A stretch of DNA of 15,283 nucleotides from positions 1 to 15,283 of the forward strand of contig JAFWJI010000029.1 of assembly GCA_017511585.1 (NCBI GenBank), in the 5' to 3' direction. This document shows, one piece after another, positions 1-12,735 of this stretch. Numbering within the stretch: position 1 is the stretch's first letter; the number at the start of each line of letters is the position of its first letter. Origin of the DNA: Mycoplasmataceae bacterium (lineage in GTDB: Bacteria > Bacillota_I > Bacilli_A > Mycoplasmatales > Metamycoplasmataceae). The position numbers and the translations under genes were made by a program. Under the pieces are notes generated by a model, which was not told the DNA's origin, searched no databases, and saw only the letters and a list, made by a program, of their open reading frames with translations.

Positions 1-3507
<3,507 letters not shown>

Positions 3508-3508
3508 A

Positions 3509-6500
3509 TTATTTTCTACCTCCTGGTGTTACAACTTTTTTATCTTCACTTTTTTCATGTACTTCTAATTTAATAGAGAGTCCTCTTAATTCATAAGCTA
3601 AAACATTAAATGATTCAGGAGTGCCAGCTGTTGGAAGTGGTGAACCTGTTACTAAGGCATTATATAATTTGTTTCTTCCTGAAATATTATCTGATTTATA
3701 TGTTAATAATTCTTGAAGAATATTTGTTGCTCCATGAGCTTCAATTGCTCAAGTTTCCATTTCTCCAAATCTTTGTCCACCATTTTGTGATTTTCCACCA
3801 AGAGGTTGTTGAGTAATAAGAGAATAAGGCCCAACTGATCTTGCATGCATTTTATCATCAACCATATGTGATAGTTTTAACATGTACATAACACCAACCG
3901 CAACGTCATTGTCAACAACTTCTCCATTAATTGGATTAAATAGTTTTTGTTTTCCTGAAACAGGTAAATTTGCTTCTTTTAAAATTGATTGAATATTTTC
4001 TATTTTTACCCCATCAAATGAAGGACAAGCAAATTTAACACCTAATTTTTTACCTGCATAACCAAGATGTAATTCAAGGATTTGACCTAAATTCATACGA
4101 GAAGGTACACCTTGAGGATTTAAACAAATATCAACAGGAGTTCCATCTTCTAAATAAGGCATATCTTCTTCAGGTAATATAACTGAAATAACTCCTTTAT
4201 TACCATGACGACCAGAAAGTTTGTCTCCAACTTTAATTTTTCTTTTTTGAGCAATGAAAACTTTAACTATCTTATCTATTCCATCTTCTAAAATATCACC
4301 TTGATCTCTAGATAAAATTTCTACTTTTATTACAGTACCTGCTTGACCATGTTTTACTTTTAATGAAGTATCTTGTAAATTAGCATCACGAGCTGAACCA
4401 AAAATTACAGCCATTAATTTTTCTTCTGGAGTTGGATTATATTCTCCTTTTGGCGAAGCTCTACCAACCAAAATATCACCTGCTGAAACTTCTGAACCAA
4501 CAACAACAATTCCATTTTCATCTAAAAATCTTTTAGAAGCAGTAGAAACATTAGGAACTTCTTTTGTTAATATATCATTTCCTGTTTTAGAAGTTCTAAA
4601 TTGAATTGTTTGTTCTTCAATATGAATAGAAGTTAAAACATCATCTTTAACAAGTCTTTCATTAATTATGATAGCATCTTCGAAGTTGTATCCATTTCAT
4701 GTTGAAAAAGCAACTAATAAATTTTTACCTAAAGCCATTTCTCCATCTTTAAATGAAGAACCATCTGTTAAAATATCATCTTTTTTAACAACATCACCTA
4801 ATTTTACAATTGGTTTTTGGTGGATTAATGTTCCTTGATTTGATTTTTCAAATTGTCTCAAGTTATAAACAATAATTTCATCGCTACCTTCAGATTTTAT
4901 TTTAATTTTTGTTGAGTCCACAAAAACTACTTGACCTTCTTTTTTAGCTTTTAAATTACCAGCTGAAAAAGAAGCTATTGAACCTTCGATTCCAGTACCG
5001 ACAATTGGAGCTTCTGCTTCTAATAAAGAAACTGCTTGACGTTGCATGTTTGAACCCATAAGCGCACGGTTAGCATCATCATTTTCTAAAAAAGGAATAG
5101 CTGAAGCAGCAATAGATGTAATTTGTCTAGAAGAAACATCTATAAAATCTACTTCTTCTTTTTTAACAATAAGGAAATCATGATTTTTTCTTACTGTTAC
5201 TGTTGGATTTGTTATTCTATTTTTTTCATCAACTGTTACTGTTGATTGAGCAAATGTAAATCCATATTCTTCAGAAGCAACTAAATAAACTGGTTTTGAA
5301 TAATCAACAACACCATTATTAACTCTAAAGTATGGAGTTTCTAAAAATCCATATTCATTAATTCTTGCATAAACAGCTAAATTTAAAATCAAACCAATGT
5401 TAGGTCCTTCTGGAGTTTCTATAGGACATATTCTTCCATAATGAGTTGGATGAACATCACGAACTTCGAATTGTGCTGTTTCTCTATTTAAACCACCTGG
5501 TCCTAAAGAAGTTATTCTACGTTTATTAGAAATTTCAGATAATGGATTTATTTGATCCATAAATTGTGAAAGTCTTGAAGAGTTGAAAAATGATTTAAAT
5601 TGATTATAAACTGGTTTATTGTTAGTAACATTTTTTAAAGTTATCTTATCAATTTCTTTTGATGCCATTCTTTCTTTTGTGTTTCTTTCAACTTTAGTTA
5701 AAGCAATTTTGAATTGATTTTGCAATAATTCACCAATTAAAATTATTCTCTTATTAATTAATGAATCCGGATCATCATCAATACCAATTCCTTCTATTAA
5801 ATTGAAATAATATGAAATTGATGCAATGATGTCACTAATTAAAAGAACTAAATCATCATCATTTTGATTATTTCCAATAACTAAAGTAGGTTCTTCATCT
5901 TTTTGATATTTTTGTTCGTTAGAATAAACTTTAACCATAGCAACTTTGATTTTGTTTTTTAATTTTGGATTATCATTAAGAACTTTTCCGTAAACTAATT
6001 CTGGTTTAATATCAGGAACTGAAGTTAATTTTAATATTTTATCTTTAAACAACTTATCTACTAATTGCGCATCTTTAGCACTAAATTTATGTCCTTTTTT
6101 AAAGATTACTTGACCTTCTACATATTCTTCATTAGTTTCTTTTGCAACAAGATCTTCTGCCAAAATAGTATCAATAATTCTATTTGAAACTTTAAGTTTG
6201 TTATTTAAAACATATCTACCTGTTTTAGATAAATTGTATCTTCTTGAATTAAAAAATAAATTAGGTAACAAAGCATTTACTGATTCTTTTGTTACTCTAT
6301 CACCCTTTCTAATAATTTGGTAAATAGCTTCTATTGAATCATATTGATTTTTTGTTTTTTCTCTTTTTAAGGTTTCTTGTAAAACTTTTGAATTACCAAA
6401 TAAAGATTCTATTGATTCTTTTTCAAGTCCTAAAGCTCTTAAAAAAGTTGTTAATAAAATTGATTTTTGTTTATTTATTTTAACTTTTACAGTGTCAATT

Positions 6501-7069
6501 GAATGTCCAGTAACTCTATGGAATATTTCAATTCAAGCACCTATTTTAGGAATAAATTCTAATTTGTTGAAAAGATCATCAGTTTGTTTATTTCTAACAG
6601 ACAATCCATAGTAAGCACCAGCAGATCTAATTAATTGTGGAACAATAATTTTTTCTGAACCATTAACAATAAAAGAAGCAGAAGAAGTCATTAACGGTAA
6701 TTCACCAAATAATATTTCATCTTCTTTGATTTCTCCTGTTTCAACAATTGTTTTTCTCAATTTAACAAAAATCTTAGCACTATAAGTAGAACCTTTTTGT
6801 TTTGCTTCTTGAATTGCTGAATATTCATTTTTTGGTTTTACAATTTTTACTGATTTTTTTATATAGTCAACAATAATTTTTTCATTATTTGATTTTATAG
6901 GGTATATTTCATTAAAAATTTCTTCAAGACCTTTTTTTAATAATCATTCAAAAGAATCTTTTTGCATTTGAAGTAGATCTTGAATTTCTAATTCATGCTT
7001 AGTATTTGAATAATTTCTTCTTTCTGTAATTGGACCACATTTTACAATTTTAAATTTTTCTTTAGCCAT
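3509..7069 (-). CDS. rpoB: DNA-directed RNA polymerase subunit beta
   Basis: This is the second large subunit of RNA polymerase, 1186 residues and complete. Family blocks seen: the fork/rifampicin region [18 protein letters not shown] followed by LGPGGLNRE, then [20 protein letters not shown]; the active-site NGYNFEDAI with E797 and D798; [23 protein letters not shown]; and the C-terminal clamp block [16 protein letters not shown] and [18 protein letters not shown]. The ATG at 7069 ([10 protein letters not shown]) has AGAGGTG a few bases upstream. The stop TAA (3509-3511) is one base before the rpoC ATG, so the two are translationally coupled. TGA encodes several tryptophans, for example just before NGYNFED and in the ending GEMETW. 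At E. coli positions 526 and 531 the protein has Asn515 and Thr520, predicting low rifampicin sensitivity. No rplL gene lies upstream; the neighbour is a divergent tRNA cluster. Confidence 0.98.
3519..3524 (-). promoter_or_regulatory. rpoC ribosome binding site inside the rpoB end
   Basis: AGGAGG on the minus strand overlaps the Gly-Gly codons of the RpoB C-terminal sequence TPGGRK and lies 11 bases before the rpoC ATG. It is a full-consensus Shine-Dalgarno site and fixes the rpoC start; with the one-base gap between the genes it implies coupled translation. Confidence 0.8.
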
Positions 7070-7120
7070 TTACAACACCTCTCACATCATTCAAATTTAA
7101 ACCAAAATAAAAATAAACGA

Positions 7121-7158
7121 CCTAACAAATAATTCTAATCAATCAACTATTTATTAGG
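7121..7158 (-). promoter_or_regulatory. hairpin in the rpoB 5' leader
   Basis: Minus-strand arms CCTAATAAATA (7158-7148) and TATTTGTTAGG (7131-7121) pair over 11 positions around a 16-base loop. In rpoB-sense RNA the one non-Watson-Crick position is a U-G wobble; in the opposite RNA it would be a C-A mismatch. This suggests a structure in the rpoB transcript, about 50 bases before the start codon. Its function is unknown; leader control of rpoB or RNA stability are possibilities. Confidence 0.45.
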
Positions 7159-7192
7159 CATTCATTTTTATTTATTTAAAATAGTATTTTTT

Positions 7193-7201
7193 ATTTTAAC
7201 A
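7193..7201 (-). promoter_or_regulatory. candidate extended -10 of the rpoBC promoter
   Basis: The minus strand reads TGTTAAAAT, matching an extended -10 (TG, one base, then TAAAAT). No good -35 box is seen 17 bases upstream (TTAATT at best), which is common in mycoplasmas. Transcription would start near 7186 and give a leader of about 115 bases before the rpoB ATG. Confidence 0.4.
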
Positions 7202-7259
7202 TATTTTATTTTAAAAATTAACATTATTTTTATGATATATTTTTATTTTGCAAATAATA

Positions 7260-7265
7260 TATAAT
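7260..7265 (+). promoter_or_regulatory. candidate -10 of the tRNA operon promoter
   Basis: A perfect TATAAT lies 41 bases before the mature tRNA-Asn 5' end. A second match, TAAAAT, is at 7283-7288. Neither has a clear -35 box at the usual spacing, so either could be the real site. Confidence 0.3.
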
Positions 7266-7305
7266 TTTAAAAATTTTTGTAATAAAATATATGTTATTAA
7301 AAAAT

Positions 7306-7380
7306 GCCGACATAGCTCAGCGGTAGAGCAACTGGCTGTTAACCAGTGGGTCACAAGTTCGATCCTTGTTGTCGGCGCCA
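7306..7380 (+). tRNA. tRNA-Asn (anticodon GTT)
   Basis: The cloverleaf has a perfect 7-bp acceptor stem (GCCGACA with TGTCGGC), discriminator G and encoded CCA. The anticodon stem is ACTGG/CCAGT with loop CTGTTAA and anticodon GTT at 7338-7340. The T-arm is ACAAG-TTCGATC-CTTGT. It is first of six tandem tRNAs on the plus strand. Its D-arm to variable-loop core nearly matches that of the tRNA-Lys gene downstream. Confidence 0.97.
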
Positions 7381-7385
7381 TTTAT

Positions 7386-7461
7386 GGCCTATTGGTGAAG
7401 CGGTTAACACACATGGTTTTCATCCATGGATTCACGGGTTCGAGTCCCGTATAGGTCACCA
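7386..7461 (+). tRNA. tRNA-Glu (anticodon TTC)
   Basis: The acceptor stem is GGCCTAT with ATAGGTC, including one G-T pair, then discriminator A and encoded CCA. The anticodon stem CATGG/CCATG encloses loop TTTTCAT with anticodon TTC at 7419-7421. The T-loop has the usual TTCGAGT. It lies 5 bases after tRNA-Asn. Confidence 0.97.
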
Positions 7462-7465
7462 TATT

Positions 7466-7541
7466 GGAAGTTTAGCTCAGTTGGGAGAGCATCGCCCTTA
7501 CAAGGCGAGGGTCATGGGTTCGAGTCCCTTAACTTCTACCA
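7466..7541 (+). tRNA. tRNA-Val (anticodon TAC)
   Basis: The acceptor stem is GGAAGTT with AACTTCT, with a G-T first pair, then discriminator A and encoded CCA. The anticodon stem TCGCC/GGCGA encloses CTTACAA with anticodon TAC at 7499-7501. A single TAC tRNA reading the whole valine box is usual in mollicutes. It lies 4 bases after tRNA-Glu. Confidence 0.97.
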
Positions 7542-7542
7542 C

Positions 7543-7618
<76 letters not shown>

Positions 7619-7620
7619 TT

Positions 7621-7696
<76 letters not shown>

Positions 7697-7732
7697 TTTG
7701 TTGAAAAACGCCACCTTTTATAAAATAAAAAA

Positions 7733-7816
7733 GCGCGAGTGGTGAAATTGGCAGACACGCAAGTTTTAGGCACTTGTACCTTTGGTGTGAGGGTTCGAGT
7801 CCCTCCTCGCGCACCA
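7733..7816 (+). tRNA. tRNA-Leu (anticodon TAG)
   Basis: This is a class II tRNA of 84 bases with CCA. The acceptor stem is GCGCGAG with CTCGCGC, perfectly paired, and the discriminator is A. The anticodon stem CAAGT/ACTTG encloses TTTAGGC with anticodon TAG at 7767-7769, and the long variable arm of leucine tRNAs is present. It is the last member of the cluster, 36 bases after tRNA-Lys, and is followed by a terminator. Confidence 0.97.
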
Positions 7817-7838
7817 ATCATTTAAGATGACCAAAAAT

Positions 7839-7873
7839 AAAAAAGAACTACTTAGTTCTTTTTTTTTTTTTTT
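7839..7873. terminator. bidirectional intrinsic terminator
   Basis: The hairpin arms A6-GAACT (7839-7849) and AGTTC-T6 (7854-7864) surround the 4-base loop ACTT, and a run of 15 T ends at 7873. It terminates the plus-strand tRNA transcript 22 bases after tRNA-Leu. Because the arms are A-rich on one side and T-rich on the other, it also gives a U-tailed hairpin for the minus-strand RNase J gene, whose stop codon is at 7891-7893. Confidence 0.8.
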
Positions 7874-7890
7874 ATCTAAAAAATTATTAA

Positions 7891-9558
7891 CTAAATTTCA
7901 TTAAATGAAACAACTATCATCGGTTCTTTATCAGTTAATTTAAATATTTTCTTTCTAATTAATTTTCTTAAGTTATTTTGAAAATTAGTTGAATTTACTT
8001 TAGATTGTTGATTAGAATTTAAAATTGTTTTATTGTAAAAATTTACTAAATTTTGTTTTATTTTTTCATCAACTCGATCTCTTTCTTCATTTGAAATAAC
8101 ACCAATATATTTAATATCTATATTGTCGTATATTTTCTTATTTTTCTTGTTTATTAGTATTGATATAATAACAACTCCATCTCTTACTAATACTTCTCTT
8201 TCAAAAATAACTTCTCTTGAAATGTCGCCTACACCAAAACCATCAATAATTATTTCACCAATATTTGAAATTCTTGCTTTTTGTGAAACTAACTTTTCTC
8301 CTGAAAAATGAGCAATTTTACCATTTTGCAATATGATACATTTAGATTGAGAATAACCATTTGCAACTACTTCTCTAACTGCAACTGATAAATATCTAAA
8401 TAATCCTTGAATTGGTAAAAAATATTTAGGTTTTAAAATATAAACAACATCAATTATGTCTTGTTTTGTTGGTCTACATTGATAAAACTTATCCTCTGAT
8501 ATGTCTGTTATTTTAGGTGTTATTCTAGCAATTTCATCTAAAACAAAAGAAGATTCTGTTTCTTGACCATTTATAGGAGGGGCTATCATAACAAAATGAT
8601 CTGTTTTATTAAACTTTAAATAAACATCATTATTTTGAGTTATTCTAACAAATCTTTTAAAAAGTCTTTCAACTGTTCCTGAAACAATTATTACAACATT
8701 ATTATCATGTTTAGAAATATATTTGTAATCTAATATTTTTGGTAATTTTAAATTTGGATTTACTTTTTGTACCAAATCTAATAATTGGTGATATGAACGT
8801 CCATATGTAACAACATCTCTTCCATATTTTAAAGCAATATCTAAAACTTGATGGAGAGTAGCCATTTCTTGATCGTAAGCTCCAATTATAATTCTTTCTG
8901 TTTTTGGGGTTTCATTGAATATTTGATCTAATTCATCAAAAATTGTGATTTTTTGAGATGATTTACCATTTAAATTAGACATCCCAGAATCTAAAAATAA
9001 ACCAATGATATTTGGATATGCTTCTTTTATTTTCGCAAGATTTGTTGAACCATAAACACCTAAATTACCATCTACAAAATTAGATAAAAATAAATAACTA
9101 CCTTCTTTAACGTTGAAACTAAAACCTATTGTTCCTGGCAATGCTCCAGCTAAGGGAATTGGTTGAACAATTGTGTTTTTAAATTTGATTCCGCTTTTTG
9201 GAATTATATTTACACTAAATTTTTCAATATCAATATTGTATTTTAAGATTCTATCTAAAATAGGTATTTTTGAAAAAGGAGAACAAAATATTGGCACATT
9301 AGGCAATTCCATTATTAATCAAGGTAGTCCAGATAAAGAGTCGTTTTTAGTATCTGTTATAAAAATTCCTTTTATTCTATGAGATTGAGATTTTAAATAA
9401 GAATAATCTGGTATTAATGTATCAATTCCATAAGCTGATATAATAGGAACTTTTGTACCAAAATTAATAACAAAAATTTCATTTTCAATGTCTAAAACAT
9501 AACAATTTTTACCATTTTCATCTAATCCACCTAATGCAAAAAATTTAACATCAGTCAT
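7891..9558 (-). CDS. RNase J-family protein, probable catalytically dead paralogue
   Basis: The protein has 555 residues, the usual RNase J length, and the order of an RNase J: metallo-beta-lactamase start FFALGGLDENGKN (6-18), beta-CASP region (KYGRDVVTYGRS 244-255), LKPKYFLPIQG (375-385) and a C-terminal domain. The signature residues are lost. Where RNase J has THGHEDHIGGLP, this has TDTKNDSLSGLP (68-79), keeping only the Asp (D73). The Asp of the DAGL strand is N32, the HSIPD His is G138, the TGDF Asp is N160, the SGH His is R362, and the PVHGEYRH block is PIQGLFRY (382-389). It could be a structural partner of an active RNase J encoded elsewhere, or have a new role. The ATG at 9558 is chosen because GGAGAG (9563-9568) lies 4 bases upstream; the in-frame ATG at 9570 has no ribosome-binding site and would put this one inside the gene. 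One internal TGA encodes W80. Confidence 0.9.
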
Positions 9559-9644
9559 AATACTCTCCATTTTTAAAAAATAAAAAATAAATAATAAAAG
9601 TAATCGTTTTTAGAATTTATAATGTTTACAAAAATATTTTTTTA

Positions 9645-9653
9645 ATTATATCA
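9645..9653 (-). promoter_or_regulatory. candidate extended -10 for the RNase J-like gene
   Basis: The minus strand reads TGATATAAT, a TG-n-TATAAT extended -10, in the 123-bp gap after topA. The start point would be near 9638, about 80 bases before the ATG at 9558. The -35 position holds TTTTAA, a poor match. The RNase J-like gene may therefore have its own promoter as well as read-through from topA. Confidence 0.4.
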
Positions 9654-9681
9654 ATTTTAAGAACTAATTAAAATAAATAAT

Positions 9682-11517
9682 TTATTTTTGTCTATTTAAA
9701 AAACCGAATCTTTTTGGTTTTTGTTTGATACTACTTGAATAAGTACAATTTGGTCAACTTGAACAAGAGATAAAATCTTCTTTTGTTTTTTTAGAAGTTT
9801 TATATACTAATTCTGATGAACAATTAGGACATTTTTTTCCAACAAAGCGATCGATCAATACTACTTTTTCTAAAGTTAATTCAGCTGTTTTAATTGATGT
9901 ATTAAATCTATCTCAAAATGATTGCATCAAATCTTTATAATCTTTTTTTCCTTTTGCAATTAAATCAAGATCTTCTTCTACTTTTGCAGTATAACCTTCT
10001 GTAATTTCGTTTGGAAAACCATTTATTAATTTTTCAATTACAATTTCTCCAAATTCAGTAGCTTTAAGTGAATTACCTTCTTTTTCAACAAATTTTCTAT
10101 CTAAAATTTTTTCAACAGTAGTAGCAAAAGTAGATGGTCTACCTACTTTTATATCATCTAATTTTTCAATTAAAGAACCATCTGTGTATCTAGCAGGTGG
10201 TTTTGTTTCATGATCTAATAATTCATACTTTTCTACTTCAATTAAATCTCCAACGTTGTATTTTGGTAATTCATTTTGTAATTCTTTATTTTCAATTACT
10301 AAATAACCATCAAAAACAATCTTTGAAAAAGACATTTTAAAATTATGATGTTGATTATTTTTTAATTCATATCTTAAAATTTCTCTTGAAGGGACATTCA
10401 TAATTGCTTTCATTGTAGAATTTCAAATAATAGAATATATTTTAAATTCAGAATTTGACAAGTTATACTTTTGTTTAGCATCATCTGGAGTTAATGAAAT
10501 ATCTGTTGGTCTAATCGCTTCGTGAGCATCTTGATCTCCACTAAAACCTTTTATATTTGAAGAAACATATTTTGAACCATATTTTTTAGAAATGTATTCT
10601 CTTGATTTAATTAAAAAATTCTCAGATAAACGAGTTGAATCTGTTCTTGGATATGAAATTAATCCTCCATCACCAAAACCTTCATATAATTTTTGAGTAA
10701 CACTTTGAACTACTTTAGATGGTAAATCTGCTTTTTTATAAAGAATTGATTGTTTTAATGGTGAAATTTGTGGATCTTTTTTTTGTGATAATTTTACTTG
10801 CAAAACTTCTAATGGTCCTTTGCAATCTTCAAAAATTTTTTTTGCTTTTTCTTTTGATATTCATTCTTTATTTTCAAAATCAGGATTTGATGAATAAAAT
10901 GTGGCATTGACATCATTATTGATTTTAGCAACTATTGTAGAGTATTGAATTGGAATAAAACTTCTAATTTCTTTTTCTCTATCAACAACTAATTTTAATG
11001 CAATAGATTGAACTCTTCCTGCAGTAGGTTTTTTAGGATAATTAGACATTTTTTTCATCATTAATTTAGTTAATCTAAATCCAATGATTCGATCTAACAT
11101 TCTTCTAGATTTTTGAGCTTTTACTAAATTTTCATCAATCATTGTAGGATTTTTGATTGAATTCAAAATAGCTTCTTTAGTAATCTCGTTATATTTAATT
11201 CTTTTATATTTGTCTTTTATATCTAAATATTCAACTAAATTATCTCCAATAGCTTCACCTTCTCTATCGGGGTCGGTTGCTATTAAAACTACTTCTGCTT
11301 TTTTTGCTTCTTTTTTTAATTGTTCAACAATTTCTTTTTTTCCAGGTTCTATTTTATAAAAAGGTTCTCATTTATCAAAGTCAATACCTAATCTTTCATA
11401 GCCATTTGCCAACATTTGAACTATATGTCCAACAGAAGACATAACTTCATATTCTTTTCCTAAATATTTTTGAATTGTCTTCACTTTATTTGGCGACTCA
11501 ACTATAACTAATTTCAT
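9682..11517 (-). CDS. topA: DNA topoisomerase I (type IA)
   Basis: Topoisomerase I relaxes negatively supercoiled DNA by transient single-strand cleavage. 611 residues. Seen: the TOPRIM domain with [10 protein letters not shown] (E7) and [11 protein letters not shown] (D82, D84, E86); [16 protein letters not shown]; the catalytic [10 protein letters not shown] with Tyr289; and a single C-terminal zinc ribbon with C563, C566, C585 and C591, where many homologues have several. The strand usually written GHIRDLP reads [10 protein letters not shown], so the family's arginine and DLP are not conserved. TGA encodes tryptophan several times, for example in DKWEPF and SCSSWPNC. The ATG at 11517 has AAAGAGG upstream inside a perfect 20-bp palindrome. 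The gene lies between nrnA (77-bp gap) and the RNase J-like gene (123-bp gap), all in the same direction, so cotranscription is plausible. Confidence 0.97.
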
Positions 11518-11535
11518 TTAAAGACCTCTTTAAAT
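11516..11535 (-). promoter_or_regulatory. perfect palindrome over the topA ribosome-binding site
   Basis: ATTTAAAGA and TCTTTAAAT flank a central GG on the minus strand. The palindrome holds the Shine-Dalgarno core GAGG near its centre and its downstream arm ends in the first two bases of the topA ATG. It could fold in the mRNA with the Shine-Dalgarno in the loop, or act as an operator in DNA. The arms are AT-rich. Confidence 0.5.
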
Positions 11536-11594
11536 TTATATTTAACTTGAATGAAAATAAATTTTGTAGTTATATTAAATATTACATAATTTTT

Positions 11595-12557
11595 TTATTT
11601 TAAAGTTAATTTAGAAGCTTTTTTAATTAATTGTTCTATTTGTTCTACATTATTTAGTAAAGCGCCAGAAGCTTTTTTATGTCCTCCACCACCATATTCT
11701 TGAGCTAAAATAGAAATATCTTTTTCTGATGATCTTAATCTAGCTCTAATTGTTTTATCATTATTTTCAATAAATAATATCCAAATATCATAACCTTCAA
11801 TATTAGCTAAAAAATCTACTCTATTTGATTCTGATTGATTAATCCCTATTTTTTGAATTTGTTCAAAAGGCAAAAAACAATATATAACATTTTCATATGT
11901 TTTATAATTTTCTAAAATGTATTTATTTAATTTCAATTCACTTATTGTTCTTTTTGATAATTTTTTATGTAAATCAAAAAAATCGAAATTAGAACTAAAA
12001 AGTCAAGAAGTTAATTCATGAGTTCTACTAGATGTATAATCATAAAAAAATCTTCCACTATCAGTATAAATACCTAAATATAAAAAAGTAGCAATTTCTT
12101 TATTAAGTGGTTTATTATCAATTGAGTAGATAAAATGAGTTATTTGTTCTGCTGATGAACAATAAGAAGAATCTACTCATCTATAAAAATAATCAAAATC
12201 ATCTTCTACTGGATGGTGATCAATTCTAATTAATTTATTTAATTTTTTTTCTATTAATAATTCATTACAAACTATTCTATCAATATTATTAGCATCCACC
12301 ACTATTCCTAGTGAATTTTTTAAAATTTCATCAGAAGGAATTGAATTAAACTTAAAATTTAAAAAATTAAATAATTCTTCATTTGAGCCGACTGCATAGA
12401 TTTTTTTATTTGGAAATTTTTGCTGTAATCATAATTTTAATCCATGTTGAGAACCCAAACAATCGCCATCTGGTCTTACATGATGAAAGATAATAATATA
12501 ATTGTGTTTTCTAATTTCTCTTAAAATATTTCTAGCTATTTTTTTTATTTTTTTCAT
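11595..12557 (-). CDS. nrnA: DHH/DHHA1 phosphoesterase, NrnA type (nanoRNase / pAp phosphatase)
   Basis: Proteins of this family degrade 2-5 nt RNA oligonucleotides and dephosphorylate 3'-phosphoadenosine 5'-phosphate (pAp), or cleave cyclic dinucleotides in related GdpP-type members. 320 residues, typical for a stand-alone NrnA. Metal-binding motifs seen: HHVRPDGDCLGSQ (25-37), VVDAN (86-90), IDHHP with D113-H114-H115 (112-116) and YTDSGRF (164-170). The DHHA1 domain ends with the substrate-binding RARLRSS (271-277) and GGGGHKKASGA (289-299). There is no transmembrane or PAS part, so it is the small cytosolic form and not GdpP. W43, W127 and the W in ELTSW are TGA codons. The ATG at 12557 is the first good start after an in-frame TAA, but its ribosome-binding site is weak (GGA about 12 bases upstream). 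The exact substrate cannot be told from sequence. Confidence 0.9.
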
Positions 12558-12594
12558 CGAATTTTGTTTTCCTATTCATTCAAATTTTACTTAT

Positions 12595-12615
12595 ATATTA
12601 TTTTTAAAATAATAT
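12595..12615. repeat. AT-only palindrome upstream of nrnA
   Basis: Ten-base arms ATATTATTTT and AAAATAATAT lie around a single T, perfectly symmetrical, about 40 bases upstream of the nrnA start. It contains no G or C, so hairpin stability would be low, and AT-only palindromes arise easily in such DNA. A TATAAAAT sequence near 12615-12622 on the minus strand could be the nrnA -10 box. Confidence 0.35.
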
Positions 12616-12735
12616 TTTATATCTTTCATTTGTTTTGTTAAATATTATTAATAATCATTAGATTATTTTTAATGAATTTAAAAAATAAAAATAAATTAAA
12701 TAAAACTAAAGAAATATTTATTTTTAACACAAAAA

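Larger units (their letters stand above)
7070..7305. promoter_or_regulatory. divergent control region between rpoB and the tRNA cluster
   Basis: This 236-bp AT-rich gap separates the minus-strand rpoBC genes from the plus-strand tRNA cluster and must hold both promoters. It contains no convincing gene. Recognisable elements are an extended -10 on the minus strand (7193-7201), an inverted repeat in the inferred rpoB leader (7121-7158), the rpoB Shine-Dalgarno next to the start, and TATAAT/TAAAAT matches on the plus strand. Base composition makes chance -10 matches common, so individual promoter calls are weak. Confidence 0.6.

Noticed and set aside
3610..3816. 68-residue plus-strand frame
   Set aside because: It lies opposite conserved RpoB C-terminal coding and shows low-complexity Leu/Ile/Phe composition.
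8123..9382. Plus-strand frames 8123-8311 and 9173-9382
   Set aside because: They are antisense to the RNase J-like gene, AT-driven and without ribosome-binding sites.
10719..11359. Plus-strand frames 10719-10910 and 11153-11359
   Set aside because: They are antisense to conserved topA coding sequence.
12650..12667. Hairpin AATAATC/GATTATT as terminator of the peptidase gene
   Set aside because: The stem is nearly all A-T, and on the minus strand it is not followed by a U run, so a terminator call is not supported.
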